64,000 nt of DNA, taken from Agrobacterium tumefaciens. Its GTDB lineage: Bacteria > Pseudomonadota > Alphaproteobacteria > Rhizobiales > Rhizobiaceae. Of the stretch, positions 36,940 through 46,999 are shown in pieces. The position numbers were made by a program, and so were the translations under genes. The notes under the pieces are model-generated. The model saw only the letters and a list, made by a program, of their open reading frames with translations. It was not told the DNA's origin and did not search any database. Position 1 is the first letter of the stretch. Each line of letters begins with the position of its first letter. The stretch lies in contig NZ_CP072309.1 in NCBI RefSeq assembly GCF_017726655.1, positions 1,484,501 through 1,548,500 on the forward strand, written 5' to 3'.

Positions 36940-38673
36940 ATGTCTCGTTTTTCAAAGTTCGGTTTCGATGCGAGCGCGGTTCTAGACGCCCTCAGCAACT
37001 CCCAAGCCATCATTGAATTCGATCTCAATGGTAACATCCTCAAGGCGAATGAGAATTTCTGCAAGGCTGTCGGTTACACGGAGTCGGAGATCGTCGGTCG
37101 GCATCACCGGATGTTTGTTTCTCCAGATGAAGTCACCTCTCCCGAATATCGTCGTTTCTGGGAGAAGCTGTCGCGCGGTGAACACGACAAAGGGCAATAT
37201 TGCCGCCGGACCAAGAACGGCGACGAGCTGTGGATCGAAGCTTCCTACAATCCCGTTTTCCGTTTCGGTAAACCCTACAAGGTCGTAAAGATTGCAAGCG
37301 ACATTACCATGACGAGGCGAAAGAGCGCCGAAGATAACGGCAAGCTGGCGGCGCTGTCTCGCGCGCAGGCCATGATCGAGTTTGACCCAGACGGAACCAT
37401 TCTCTGCGCCAATGCCAATTTTCTGGAGGCGGTCGGGTATCAGGAGAATGAGATTGTCGGCAGGCATCACTCGATGTTCTGCGAGCCATCCTATGTTGAA
37501 TCCGCGGATTACCGGACCTTCTGGGAGGAGCTACGCTCGGGCAGTTTCTCCACCGGCCAGTTCATGCGGTTTGGCAAGGACGGGAAACGCGTCTTCATTC
37601 AGGCCTCGTATAACCCGATCCTTGATGATCGCGGCCGCGTGTTCAAGGTGGTGAAATTCGCTTTTGACATCACCGAGCGGGTTCGTGCCGTGGAAGAGCT
37701 GGGCGAAGCGCTTGAGCGGCTTTCCCAGTGCAACATCCGCGTTACCCTCGACCGGCCGTTCATCGGCGAATTCGAAGGTCTGCGCCGCGATTTCAACAAG
37801 TCCATCGCCGAATTTCAGAAGACGCTGGAAAATGTGCTTGGCCAGACAGGTGATCTGACACGCAGCAGCCAGGAAGTAAGCGAGGCATCGGTACAGCTGG
37901 CCGAGCGTTCGCGCGAACAGGCCATGGCGCTTGAAGAAACCTCCGCCGCGCTGGAGGAAATCACGGCAACCGTTCATTCCTCCACTGAAAATACCAGGGA
38001 GACCCGAAGGCTCGTTCAGAGCGCCCGCGAATCGACATCCATTTCGACGGAGGTGGTGGCGCGGACCGTCAATGCCATGCAGCGGATCGAGACGGCGTCG
38101 CGGGAGATCAGCCAGATTATCGGCGTCATCGATGAAATCGCCTTTCAGACCAACCTCTTGGCACTCAACGCCGGGGTGGAGGCGGCGCGTGCGGGCGATG
38201 CAGGCAAGGGCTTTGCGGTTGTTGCTCAGGAAGTTCGCGAACTTGCGCAGCGTTCCGCCAATGCCGCCAAGGAAATCAAGGCGCTGATCAATAATTCCGG
38301 CACCGAAGTGCTGGAAGGGGTACGGCTCGTGGGCGAAACCGGCGAAGCTCTCAAGCAGATCGATGCGCTCGTGAAACATATCGACAGCAATGTCGACATG
38401 ATCGCGAAGGCAGCCGACGAGCAATCTCTCGGCATCGGCGAAATCAACAGGGCCGTCAGCCAGCTCGACCGTATGACGCAGGAAAATGCCGCGATGAGTG
38501 CAAGGACGACGGCCATCAGCGCGACACTTGCAGAAGGGGCAGAGGCTCTGTCTCAGCTCGTGAGCCTGTTCAAGCTCAACCGCCGCTCCGTGCAGCGTGA
38601 GGATGGCTCTTCAATCCATACCGCGCGGCCAAATGCCGGGCGGCAGTCCCATCGGCCGGCGCGGGCCGCCTGA
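36940..38673 (+). CDS. Soluble methyl-accepting chemotaxis protein with two PAS domains
   Basis: 577 aa cytoplasmic chemoreceptor. Two PAS/PAC units in tandem (about residues 15-125 and 137-247) share IIEFDLNGNIL / MIEFDPDGTIL and EIVGRHHRMF / EIVGRHHSMF, so they arose by duplication. There is no transmembrane segment. The signalling domain (about 300-545) has the conserved hairpin tip with ISQIIGVIDEIAFQTNLLALNAGVEAARAGDAGKGFAVVA, cut here by family variation. No C-terminal CheR-binding pentapeptide. Sinorhizobium McpY has the same layout. It probably senses a cytoplasmic redox or metabolic signal. Confidence 0.9.
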   Translation: MSRFSKFGFDASAVLDALSNSQAIIEFDLNGNILKANENFCKAVGYTESEIVGRHHRMFVSPDEVTSPEYRRFWEKLSRGEHDKGQYCRRTKNGDELWIEASYNPVFRFGKPYKVVKIASDITMTRRKSAEDNGKLAALSRAQAMIEFDPDGTILCANANFLEAVGYQENEIVGRHHSMFCEPSYVESADYRTFWEELRSGSFSTGQFMRFGKDGKRVFIQASYNPILDDRGRVFKVVKFAFDITERVRAVEELGEALERLSQCNIRVTLDRPFIGEFEGLRRDFNKSIAEFQKTLENVLGQTGDLTRSSQEVSEASVQLAERSREQAMALEETSAALEEITATVHSSTENTRETRRLVQSARESTSISTEVVARTVNAMQRIETASREISQIIGVIDEIAFQTNLLALNAGVEAARAGDAGKGFAVVAQEVRELAQRSANAAKEIKALINNSGTEVLEGVRLVGETGEALKQIDALVKHIDSNVDMIAKAADEQSLGIGEINRAVSQLDRMTQENAAMSARTTAISATLAEGAEALSQLVSLFKLNRRSVQREDGSSIHTARPNAGRQSHRPARAA

Positions 38674-38710
38674 GGGGGCTTCGCCAGGCAGGCTCTAACG
38701 AGATAAAATC

Positions 38711-38742
38711 CGGTGGCTGCAAAACAGCCACCGTATCTGTTT
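38711..38742 (+). terminator. Terminator of the chemoreceptor gene
   Basis: CGGTGGCTG (38711-38719) and CAGCCACCG (38725-38733) form a 9-bp stem with loop CAAAA, followed by TATCTGTTT, 37 bp after the stop. Confidence 0.85.
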
Positions 38743-38829
38743 AAAGCGAAGGCGGCGTTCCTGAGAGAACGGTTCGACTTCGTGCTGTGCGTGTTCCGTC
38801 GGCAGGGATCAATCCGCCCAGGCGGTCCA

Positions 38830-41118
38830 TTATCGTCCGGCGTTATAGGCCGCTATCGCTGCCATGTTGACGATATCGCTGTCTTTGGCACCCATCGAGG
38901 TGATCTGTACCGATTTATCGAGGCCAACGAGCAGCGGACCGATGACGGTCGCTCCGCCCAGTTCCTGCAGCATCTTGGTCGAGATAGAGGCGGAATGGAT
39001 GGCGGGCATGACCAGAACATTGGCCGGGCCAGACAGCCGCGCAAAGGGATACTGGCTCTGCATGCGTTGGTGGTTCAGCGCGACGTCGGCCGACATTTCG
39101 CCATCGACCTCGAAGTTGACGTTGCGCCTGTCGAGGATTTTCACCGCTTCGCGTACCTTGTCGGAGCGTTCACCGACCGGCTGGCCGAAGGTGGAATAAG
39201 CGAGCATGGCAACGCGGGGCTCGTAACCAAAACGGCGCGCGAGGCCCGCTGCCTCTTCGGCGATATCGGCGAGGTCCTCAGCATTCGGCATGTCATGGAC
39301 GGCGGTATCGGCGACGAAAACGGTGCGGTTGCGCGAGACAACAAGAGAAACCCCGATCACGCGGTGCCCCGGCTTGGTGTTGATGCAGCGGCGGATGTCT
39401 TCCAGCGCGGTGGAATAATTGCGTGTAACGCCCGTCACTACCGCATCAGCGTCGCCCATTGCCACCATGCAGGCGGCGAAGTGGTTGCGGTCGTTGTGGA
39501 TCAGGCGTTGCACGTCACGCAGCAGGAAGCCGCCGCGTTGCAGCCGAGCGTAAAGATAGTCGATATAGGCATCCACGCGGCTGGAGAGACGGGCATTGGT
39601 GATTTCGATATTGGCACGGTCGAGATCGATGCCAGCACGCTCCGCATTGGCCTTGATGATATCGTCGCGGCCGAGCAGGATGGCGTTGCCAAGCCCTTGA
39701 GCGGTGAACGAAATCGCCGCACGCATGACCTGTTCTTCTTCCGCTTCGGCAAAGACCACGCGCTTGGGCGAGCGCCGAACACGCTCATAAAGGCGCTGCG
39801 TCGTCGAGGCCATCGGGTCGCGGCGTGCGGAAAGCTCGCGGGCATAGGCATCGAGATCAGGTAGTTCGCGCTGGGCGACGCCGGTCTCTATGGCAGCCTT
39901 GGCCACGGCAACGGGAATGGCCGAAATCAGGCGTGGATCGAAAGGCACCGGAATGATGTATTGCGGTCCGAAACGCGGGCGGTTGCCCTGATAGGCGGCC
40001 GCCACATCGTCAGGCACGTCCTCACGCGCCAGATCGGCAAGCGCTTGTGCAGCAGCAATCTTCATCGCGTCGTTGATCTGGCGGGCGCGAACGTCAAGCG
40101 CGCCGCGGAAGATATAGGGGAAGCCAAGGACGTTATTGACCTGGTTCGGATAATCGGAGCGACCGGTCGCCATGATGGCGTCGTCGCGAATGCGGGACAC
40201 CTCCTCCGGCGTGATTTCGGGATCCGGATTGGCCATCGCGAAGATGATCGGCTTCGGCGCCATGGAACGGATCATCTCCTCGGTGAAGGCGCCCTTCTGC
40301 GACAGGCCGAAGACGACGTCCGCGCCCTTCATTGCCTCCGCCAGGGTACGGTTCTCAGTTTTCACCGCGTGCGCCGATTTCCACTGGTTCATACCCTCCG
40401 TGCGGCCCTGATAAATTACCCCCTTGGTGTCGCAGAGGGTGATGTTTTCCGGGTTGAAGCCCATCGCCTTGATCAGGTCCATACAGGCAATCGCGGCGGC
40501 GCCTGCACCGTTGCAAACGAGCTTTGTCGTCTTGAAATCGCGCCCTGTCAGTTCGATGGCGTTGATGAGGCCTGCGGCGGCGATGATCGCGGTGCCGTGC
40601 TGGTCGTCATGGAAAACGGGAATATCCATCAGTTCGCGCAGCCGGCTTTCGATGATGAAACATTCCGGCGCCTTGATGTCTTCGAGATTGATACCGCCGA
40701 AGGAGGGGCCGAGATAACGCACGCAATTGATGAATTCGTCCGCGTCTTCGGTATCGACCTCAAGATCGATGGAATCGACGTCGGCGAAGCGCTTGAAGAG
40801 AACTGACTTGCCTTCCATCACTGGCTTGGAGGCGAGCGCGCCGAGATTGCCAAGGCCAAGGATCGCAGTTCCGTTGGAAATCACGGCGACCATGTTGCCA
40901 CGCGTCGTGTAATCGTAAGCGGTCGCCGCATTTTCGGCGATGGCTTTTACCGGTACGGCCACGCCGGGAGAGTAGGCGAGCGACAGGTCCCGCTGGGTTG
41001 CCATCGGTTTCGTCGGGGTGATTTCCAGCTTGCCCGGCCTGCCCTGTGCGTGGAAATCAAGGGCTTCCTGATCCGTAACCGATGTTCTGGTGCTTGCGGG
41101 TTTTGTCGTGTCGGACAT
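38830..41118 (-). CDS. NADP-dependent malic enzyme with phosphotransacetylase-like domain
   Basis: 762 aa. The N-terminal malic enzyme domain (about 1-430) decarboxylates malate to pyruvate; seen are the tyrosine-bearing [13 protein letters not shown], lysine/aspartate region [26 protein letters not shown] and NADP motif [12 protein letters not shown]. The C-terminal third (about 445-762) is a phosphotransacetylase-like regulatory domain ([34 protein letters not shown]). This fusion is the rhizobial Tme/MaeB type. The ATG at 41118 is chosen over a TTG at 41148. Single gene, convergent with the chemoreceptor. NADP preference is inferred from the Tme-like length. Confidence 0.9.
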   Translation of the reverse strand: MSDTTKPASTRTSVTDQEALDFHAQGRPGKLEITPTKPMATQRDLSLAYSPGVAVPVKAIAENAATAYDYTTRGNMVAVISNGTAILGLGNLGALASKPVMEGKSVLFKRFADVDSIDLEVDTEDADEFINCVRYLGPSFGGINLEDIKAPECFIIESRLRELMDIPVFHDDQHGTAIIAAAGLINAIELTGRDFKTTKLVCNGAGAAAIACMDLIKAMGFNPENITLCDTKGVIYQGRTEGMNQWKSAHAVKTENRTLAEAMKGADVVFGLSQKGAFTEEMIRSMAPKPIIFAMANPDPEITPEEVSRIRDDAIMATGRSDYPNQVNNVLGFPYIFRGALDVRARQINDAMKIAAAQALADLAREDVPDDVAAAYQGNRPRFGPQYIIPVPFDPRLISAIPVAVAKAAIETGVAQRELPDLDAYARELSARRDPMASTTQRLYERVRRSPKRVVFAEAEEEQVMRAAISFTAQGLGNAILLGRDDIIKANAERAGIDLDRANIEITNARLSSRVDAYIDYLYARLQRGGFLLRDVQRLIHNDRNHFAACMVAMGDADAVVTGVTRNYSTALEDIRRCINTKPGHRVIGVSLVVSRNRTVFVADTAVHDMPNAEDLADIAEEAAGLARRFGYEPRVAMLAYSTFGQPVGERSDKVREAVKILDRRNVNFEVDGEMSADVALNHQRMQSQYPFARLSGPANVLVMPAIHSASISTKMLQELGGATVIGPLLVGLDKSVQITSMGAKDSDIVNMAAIAAYNAGR

Positions 41119-41277
41119 GGGCTGAGCGTGCTTTCCTGGCGATAACAATGTAAAAATATCAGCCGTTGTTATTGTATTTTTCGCGCGCCTGCCAAGCCTT
41201 CATTGTTGTTCAGTGCAGCAAATTTAAGCGTAATGAAATTTAAAGACGTTTTAATCGATTAAGTCCACTTGCTGGCC

Positions 41278-42177
41278 TTAGGGGCCGCGTTGGTAAGCCC
41301 GGAGCGCCATATTTACGAAGGCGTCCACATGAAGGGCGAGTGGGCCACGCCTGACGACGAGCACGCAGTCAGACCATGCCTCGGCGCTGTCGATCGGCAC
41401 AGCGGCAATGCCACGTGTGGAACGCACGGTGCTTTCCGGCAGAATGGAAATTCCCGCACCTGCTTCCACAAGCGCAAGGATCGTATTGATATTGGCGATA
41501 CGCATGCCGATCTTCGGCTCGCAACCGGCATCCTCGAAAAGGGTCAGTGCGCTGTTGCTGAGGCCCAGGCCGATCTCGTCGATCGGCAGCAGGAGATTTT
41601 CCTGCGCGATATCGCCAGCCGAGAGTCTGGAGCGGGAGGCAAGCGGATGATCTTCCGAAACCGCCACGCATAGTTTCGAGCGGTCGAACGGCATCGCCCT
41701 CAAGGTTTGGGGTAGCGGGGGAAGGGGCGTGCGGATGAAGGCGACATCGGTCTTGCGCGTTTCCACTTGCTCGATCAGTTGTTCCATCGTCATGCCAGGC
41801 AAGAGCTCCAGAGTCACATCCCTGTGCTCATCCCCATAGCGGGTGATGAGCGCCGGCAGCTTCCGCTCTGCCATGACGCTGGTGCCATAACCTATGCGCA
41901 GCGTTCCCAGCTGGCCACGCCTTATCTGCCGCGCCTTGTCCATCGCGCTCTTGGTGCGGGCGAGGATTTCTTCCGCCTCAACGAGCATGGATTGCCCCGC
42001 CGGCGTGAGTTCCACACCGCGATTGATACGATGAAAGAGTTTGAAGCCAAGCGTTTCTTCCAGTTGTCGGATGCGCTGTGTAACGGCCGGCTGGGCAATG
42101 CCGAGCTGTATGGCTGCGGCGCGGAAATTCCTGGCCCTTGCGGCCTCCACGAATATGGTAAGTTGTCGAGTGTCCAT
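41278..42177 (-). CDS. LysR family transcriptional regulator
   Basis: 299 aa. N-terminal winged helix MDTRQLTIFVEAARARNFRAAAIQLGIAQPAVTQRIRQLE-type sequence (residues 1-60), then a two-lobed ligand domain (about 90-295, e.g. LRIGYGTSVMAERKLPALI). A typical T-N11-A box lies 38 bp upstream. It is divergent from the PQQ glucose dehydrogenase gene and 160 bp from the malic enzyme gene; it could control either neighbour or a distant target. Confidence 0.88.
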   Translation of the reverse strand: MDTRQLTIFVEAARARNFRAAAIQLGIAQPAVTQRIRQLEETLGFKLFHRINRGVELTPAGQSMLVEAEEILARTKSAMDKARQIRRGQLGTLRIGYGTSVMAERKLPALITRYGDEHRDVTLELLPGMTMEQLIEQVETRKTDVAFIRTPLPPLPQTLRAMPFDRSKLCVAVSEDHPLASRSRLSAGDIAQENLLLPIDEIGLGLSNSALTLFEDAGCEPKIGMRIANINTILALVEAGAGISILPESTVRSTRGIAAVPIDSAEAWSDCVLVVRRGPLALHVDAFVNMALRAYQRGP

Positions 42178-42214
42178 GGCAGAGAGGTCTTTATAGCGGC
42201 AGGCTTTGCGTGAT

Positions 42215-42229
42215 ATAAGTGCAGCTTAT
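42215..42229. promoter_or_regulatory. LysR-type operator (T-N11-A dyad)
   Basis: ATAAGTGCAGCTTAT has perfect 5-bp arms ATAAG/CTTAT around 5 bp and fits the LysR box T-N11-A (T at 42216, A at 42228). It lies 38 bp upstream of the LysR gene in the divergent region. Confidence 0.65.
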
Positions 42230-42576
42230 CAAAATTGTCCTTTTCGCGCATTGTCATCTTGTCGCAGGCGACGTTATACCGCAGCTCAGGATCGTGAGCG
42301 TCTTTACCGCCTGTGCAGGTGAGGGCGATCCGGACCGGGGAGGATTTGTTCAAGCACATTGTCTGCCGTCCAAGGGGACGGCGGTAACCTGCAGTGAATG
42401 GGTCAAATGACAGTCACAACGGAAGTCTTCCCCACCATTGTTCCCCGTTCAGCCGCGCCGCCACCGGCGCGCCTTCGTATGGCCGCATCGGCGACGAACT
42501 GTCCGCGCTTTGCGGGACACTGAACGATCATCGGGCCTTAAGCCTTCTGGGCGGCTCTTCTAACCGGACAAATATT
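42230..42576. other. Region between the LysR box and the glucose dehydrogenase start
   Basis: About 350 bp. It carries the promoter for the glucose dehydrogenase gene. A GTG at 42394 opens the dehydrogenase frame early and would add 61 residues with no similarity to the family, so the segment is treated as untranslated. No other gene seen. Confidence 0.45.
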
Positions 42577-45006
42577 ATGGGTAATCCAGCAACTTCATTG
42601 TCGCTCCCGGCCAGATTATGGCTGTTGGTGCTCGGCGCGGTCATCATTGCCGCAGGACTGTTCTTCTCCATTGGCGGCGGCCAACTCGTCGCCCTCGGCG
42701 GCAGCCCCTATTTTATCATCGCAGGTATCGCGCTCGTCGTCTCCGGCCTGCTCATTCTGCTGCGCAAGCCTGCGGGTGCGCTTGTTTTCGGTCTCATTTT
42801 CATCCTCACCGGCGTTTGGGCGGTATGGGAAGTGGGGCTAGATTTCTGGCCGCTGATTTCCCGCCTGCTGGCAATCGGCGTCGGGGCAACCGTTGTTGCC
42901 CTGTCGTACCCGCTGCTGCGACGTGCGGCTGGCAAAACGCCGGCATTGGGCTCTTCTCTTGCGGTTGCGGCGGTTCTTGCCATCGCCTCCGGCGCCGGTT
43001 TTGCCGGCATGTTCGTTGCGCATCCGACCGTCGCCTTCAATGGTGAGGCGGCCGCGCTGACGCCCGTAACGCCGGAAGCGGAGCAGAAGAACTGGGAACA
43101 TTACGGCAATACTTCCGGCGGCAGCCGCTTTGTCGCGCTTGATCAAATCACCCGCGACAACGTCAAGAACCTCGAGGTGGCCTGGACTTATCACACGGGC
43201 GATACTCCGATCAGCCCCGGCGCAAACGGCGCGGAAGATCAGGAAACGCCGCTGCAGGTGGGCGACACCGTGTTCCTGTGCACCCCGCACAATAATGTCA
43301 TCGCGCTCGATGCCGACACCGGTGCTGAAAAGTGGAAGACGGAAATCAACGCCAAATCCTCGGTCTGGATGCGTTGCCGCGGCCTTGCCTATTTCGATGC
43401 CAAGGCGCCGCTGAAACAGCCGACCGCGCCGGGCTCGACGCCCGTCACGCCGGCGGTGGTGGCCGAAGGCGCGCTTTGCCAGCGCCGAATCTTGATGAAC
43501 ACCATCAATGCGGAACTCATCGCGCTTGATGCCGACACCGGCGCGTTTTGCCCTGACTTCGGCACCAATGGGCGCGTTGATCTGAAGATCGGTATGGGAG
43601 ATGCCCCCGACCCGCAATATGTCCTGACCTCGGCTCCCACGCTCGCCGGCACGACCGTTGTTGTTGGCGGTCGTATCGCCGACAACGTGCAGGTCGATAT
43701 GCCCGGCGGCGTGATGCGCGGTTTTGACGTGGTGACGGGCGAGCTTCGCTGGGCGTTCGACCCGGGTAATCCTGACATCACCAAGCTGCCGCCTCCGGGC
43801 CAAACCTATACGCGTTCCACGCCGAACGTCTGGGCATCCATGTCCTACGATCCGGACCTGAACACGGTCTTCATGCCTGTCGGCAGCCCTTCGGTGGACT
43901 TGTACGGCGCGACCCGCACACCGCTCGACCATAAATATGGTGCCTCGATGCTGGCGCTCGACGCCACGACCGGTCGCGAAAAATGGGTCTACCAGACGGT
44001 TCATAACGACCTCTGGGACTTCGACGTGCCGATGCAGCCGAGCTTCATCGATTTCCCGAAAGCGGATGGAACGACGGTGCCGGCATTGGTCTTCGGCACC
44101 AAGGCGGCGCAGATCTATGTTCTCGACCGGGCGACCGGGCAGCCGCTGACCAAGGTTGAAGAAGTTCCGGTGAAGCCCGCCAACATTCCGAACGAGCCTT
44201 ATGCGCCGACGCAACCACGCTCGGTCGGCATGCCGCAGATCGGTGCGCAGACCTTGACGGAAGCGGACATGTGGGGCGCGACCCCGTTTGACCAGCTTCT
44301 TTGCCGTATCGCCTTCAAGGGCATGCGTTATGAAGGACTTTACACGGCACCCGGTACGGACCTTTCGCTCTCTTTCCCGGGCTCGCTCGGCGGCATGAAC
44401 TGGGGTGGCATTTCCACGGATCCGACGACGAACACCATTTTCGTCAATGACATGCGCCTTGGCCTCTGGATCCAGATGAAAGAAGCTGCGCCGACCAAAG
44501 CTGTCGCCAGCGGTGGCGAGAGCGTCAACACCGGCATGGGCGTCGTTCCCATGAAGGGCACGCCCTATGCGGTCAACAAGAACCGTTTCCTCTCGGCGCT
44601 CGGTATTCCCTGCCAGGCTCCGCCTTACGGCACCATGACCGCAATCGACATGAAGACGCAGCAGATCAAATGGCAGGTGCCGGTGGGCACGGTCGAAGAT
44701 ACGGGTCCGCTCGGCATCAAGATGGGCCTGCCCATCCCGATCGGCATGCCGACGCTTGGCGGCACGCTTGCCACTCAGGGCGGCCTCGTCTTCATCGCTG
44801 GCACGCAGGACTACTATCTGCGCGCCTTCGACACGGCAACCGGCAAGGAAGTCTGGAAGGCCCGCCTTCCCGTCGGCAGCCAGGGCGGCCCGATGAGCTA
44901 CAAGTCGCCAAAGACCGGCAAGCAATATGTCGTCATCTCGGCCGGCGGTGCTCGTCAGTCTCCGGATCGTGGCGATTATGTCATCGCGTATGCCTTACCG
45001 AACTGA
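42577..45006 (+). CDS. gcd: Membrane-bound PQQ-dependent glucose dehydrogenase
   Basis: 809 aa. Five N-terminal helices (about 1-145) anchor the protein; the rest is a periplasmic eight-bladed propeller that binds PQQ and Ca and oxidises glucose or related sugars/polyols, passing electrons to ubiquinone. Seen are WEHYGNTSGGSRFVALDQI at the domain start, the PQQ-site VFLCTPHNNVIALDADTG histidine, the catalytic aspartate region QTVHNDLWDFDVPMQP, and propeller tryptophan-docking repeats (ATTGREKWVYQ, TATGKEVWKARL). Length is near the 796 aa of E. coli Gcd. Ribosome site is weak (GGACA). Quinate/shikimate dehydrogenases share the fold, but the length and motifs favour glucose. No PQQ synthesis genes in the window. 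Confidence 0.87.
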   Translation: MGNPATSLSLPARLWLLVLGAVIIAAGLFFSIGGGQLVALGGSPYFIIAGIALVVSGLLILLRKPAGALVFGLIFILTGVWAVWEVGLDFWPLISRLLAIGVGATVVALSYPLLRRAAGKTPALGSSLAVAAVLAIASGAGFAGMFVAHPTVAFNGEAAALTPVTPEAEQKNWEHYGNTSGGSRFVALDQITRDNVKNLEVAWTYHTGDTPISPGANGAEDQETPLQVGDTVFLCTPHNNVIALDADTGAEKWKTEINAKSSVWMRCRGLAYFDAKAPLKQPTAPGSTPVTPAVVAEGALCQRRILMNTINAELIALDADTGAFCPDFGTNGRVDLKIGMGDAPDPQYVLTSAPTLAGTTVVVGGRIADNVQVDMPGGVMRGFDVVTGELRWAFDPGNPDITKLPPPGQTYTRSTPNVWASMSYDPDLNTVFMPVGSPSVDLYGATRTPLDHKYGASMLALDATTGREKWVYQTVHNDLWDFDVPMQPSFIDFPKADGTTVPALVFGTKAAQIYVLDRATGQPLTKVEEVPVKPANIPNEPYAPTQPRSVGMPQIGAQTLTEADMWGATPFDQLLCRIAFKGMRYEGLYTAPGTDLSLSFPGSLGGMNWGGISTDPTTNTIFVNDMRLGLWIQMKEAAPTKAVASGGESVNTGMGVVPMKGTPYAVNKNRFLSALGIPCQAPPYGTMTAIDMKTQQIKWQVPVGTVEDTGPLGIKMGLPIPIGMPTLGGTLATQGGLVFIAGTQDYYLRAFDTATGKEVWKARLPVGSQGGPMSYKSPKTGKQYVVISAGGARQSPDRGDYVIAYALPN

Positions 45007-45032
45007 TCCTTGTCGTTCAGTTTTTTGAATGG

Positions 45033-45063
45033 AAACCCCGGAAGATGATTTCGGGGTTTTCCT
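45033..45063 (+). terminator. Terminator of the glucose dehydrogenase gene
   Basis: AAACCCCG (45033-45040) pairs with CGGGGTTT (45052-45059) with extra pairing inside the loop, followed by TCCTTT; 27 bp after the stop. Confidence 0.8.
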
Positions 45064-45278
45064 TTGTCTGCGTGCGGCATGCCGCCCGTTCGTGCGGAAC
45101 CTCATCATCATCCTGGCGTTAGGAAAAACAGCCTGCCGGCCACGCACCGCCGCACCAGGCGTTCAGACGACGGAATTATCGGCCCTTGCTTATCCACAGC
45201 TTGAACTGGTGATGGCGGTGTCGTGAAATATCTATATTGTCCGGCGCGTCAGGGAATTTGAGTAAGAAAGGTTTTGTA

Positions 45279-46709
45279 GTGAACGAACAATCTCGAAAGA
45301 TCACGCCGGTTCTTCTTGCTGGTGGTGCTGGCTCGCGGCTTTGGCCGGTATCGCGTGATCAGTTGCCAAAGCAGTTTCAGCCGCTGGTTGGCAATCTTTC
45401 GACATATCAACAGACGCTGAAACGCGTCGGTGATAAACGTCTTTATTCGGAAGCCCTGGTCATTACCAACGAGGATTTTCGCTTCTTTGCCCGTCGCCAG
45501 GCTGAAGAAATCGATCTGCCCGCGACCGTTGTGCTCGAGCCCGCCCGCCGCGACAGCGCCGCTGCGATGGCTGCCGCTGCGGTGCTTGCCGAACGCCGCG
45601 AACCGGGCTGCCTCGTACTGGCGCTTGCTGCCGACCACGTGGTTCTCGATCCCGAAAAATTTTCCGACGCCGTAAAGCTTGGCGCCAAGGCCGCCGATCA
45701 GGGCAGCATTGTTGTTTTTGGCCTGGTGCCAACGGAGCCGCGCACCTCCTACGGATATATCAAGCCGGGCGAGCCGATTGATGGTGAGGCGGACCTCAGC
45801 ACCGTCGATGCCTTCAAGGAAAAACCGGATGTATCGACGGCGATTTCCTATCTGGAAAAAGGTTATCTCTGGAATTCCGGTAACTTCCTGTTCCGCTCCG
45901 ATGTGATGATTGCCGAACTCAAGGCTTTTGCGCCGGAGATTCTCGCGGCGGTAACGCAGGCGGTTGACCAATATGAAAGCGACCTTGGATTTGTGCGTCT
46001 GGATAAGGATAGCTTTGAAGCCTCTCCCAAAAACTCCATCGACTATGCGGTGATTGAAAAAACGAAGCGCATGGCGGTGGTGCACGGCCATTTCCGCTGG
46101 TCCGACATCGGCAGCTGGGATGCGATCTGGGAAATCGCTGACAAACATGACAATGAGAACGCGCTTGAAGGCAACGGCGTGTTCATCGATTCCGAAGGCT
46201 GCCTCATTCACTCCACACAGCTGCTGACGACGGTTGTCGGAGCAAAAGACATGGTGGTTGTAACCACCAAGGATGCGGTGCTGGTCGTCCCAAAGAACCG
46301 GGTACAGGATGTGAAGGGTCTGGTTGAGACGCTCAAGGACAGCAAACATGCGCCGCAAACCGAAACTCACAAGCGGGTCTACCGACCCTGGGGCTATATC
46401 GAACACATGTACGTGGACGAGCGTTACCGGGTCGGCCACATCACGGTCGATCCCGGCCACCGCATTTCGTTCCAAAGACACTATCATCGCTCAGAGCACT
46501 GGATCATCGTCAAGGGCACTGCGACCGTGACGATCGGCGAGGAAACCCGTCTGCTGACGGAGAACCAGTCTGTCTATATCCCGATTGGCCAGCCGCACCG
46601 TCTCGCCAATGAGGGCCAGATTCCGCTCGAGCTGGTTGAAATTCAAACCGGGGCATATCTCGGCGAGGATGATGTGATCCGCATAGAGGATGATTATAAG
46701 CGCGAATAG
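45279..46709 (+). CDS. manC: Mannose-1-phosphate guanylyltransferase / mannose-6-phosphate isomerase
   Basis: 476 aa bifunctional enzyme making GDP-mannose. The N-terminal nucleotidyltransferase domain (1-290) has TPVLLAGGAGSRLWPVSRD and the substrate motif AISYLEKGYLWNSGNFLF; the C-terminal cupin (about 355-475) has VYRPWGYIEHMYVDERYRVGHITVDPG and RHYHRSEHWIIVKGTATV of type II phosphomannose isomerases. A GTG at 45279 with AAAGG upstream gives the family N-terminus; a TTG at 45237 is the longer choice. GDP-mannose feeds exopolysaccharide or LPS sugars; no glycosyltransferase is adjacent. Confidence 0.88.
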   Translation: MNEQSRKITPVLLAGGAGSRLWPVSRDQLPKQFQPLVGNLSTYQQTLKRVGDKRLYSEALVITNEDFRFFARRQAEEIDLPATVVLEPARRDSAAAMAAAAVLAERREPGCLVLALAADHVVLDPEKFSDAVKLGAKAADQGSIVVFGLVPTEPRTSYGYIKPGEPIDGEADLSTVDAFKEKPDVSTAISYLEKGYLWNSGNFLFRSDVMIAELKAFAPEILAAVTQAVDQYESDLGFVRLDKDSFEASPKNSIDYAVIEKTKRMAVVHGHFRWSDIGSWDAIWEIADKHDNENALEGNGVFIDSEGCLIHSTQLLTTVVGAKDMVVVTTKDAVLVVPKNRVQDVKGLVETLKDSKHAPQTETHKRVYRPWGYIEHMYVDERYRVGHITVDPGHRISFQRHYHRSEHWIIVKGTATVTIGEETRLLTENQSVYIPIGQPHRLANEGQIPLELVEIQTGAYLGEDDVIRIEDDYKRE

Positions 46710-46737
46710 TAGATTGCCTTCTAAGATAGCGCGATAG

Positions 46738-46778
46738 GGCGAAGCGGGAGGTATTCCGCTTCGCCTTTATGTTTTTAA
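46738..46778 (+). terminator. Terminator of manC
   Basis: GGCGAAGCGG (46738-46747) and CCGCTTCGCC (46756-46765) make a 10-bp stem with 8-nt loop, then TTTATGTTTTT. Confidence 0.88.
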
Positions 46779-46971
46779 CGGCGAGCACCTGCTACGCAAA
46801 TACGGATGCGGCAGCGGCCTTCTTTTCAAAAATGGTGGGAACGGCGGAACGTAGCATGCAGCCCCGCGCGGATTTTGCCGGATTTCGGGTCGAGAAGGGT
46901 GTCTAAAATAGCCACATCGAGATTCGCATTTTAAGCGGTTGCCTAATCAAAATTCTTCGCATAGGTTCCAA

Positions 46972-46985
46972 CTGTAACGTTTCAG
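46972..46985. promoter_or_regulatory. LacI-type operator upstream of the binding-protein gene
   Basis: CTGTAACGTTTCAG is a 14-bp near-perfect palindrome centred on CG, ending 14 bp before the ATG at 47000. It differs by one base from a perfect copy at 48349-48362 upstream of the permease genes. Confidence 0.7.
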
Positions 46986-46999
46986 TGAGGGAGGAGCTC

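Noticed and set aside
42838..44925. 695-codon open frame opposite the glucose dehydrogenase
   Set aside because: Antisense to an intact PQQ enzyme; His/Arg-rich and without motifs.
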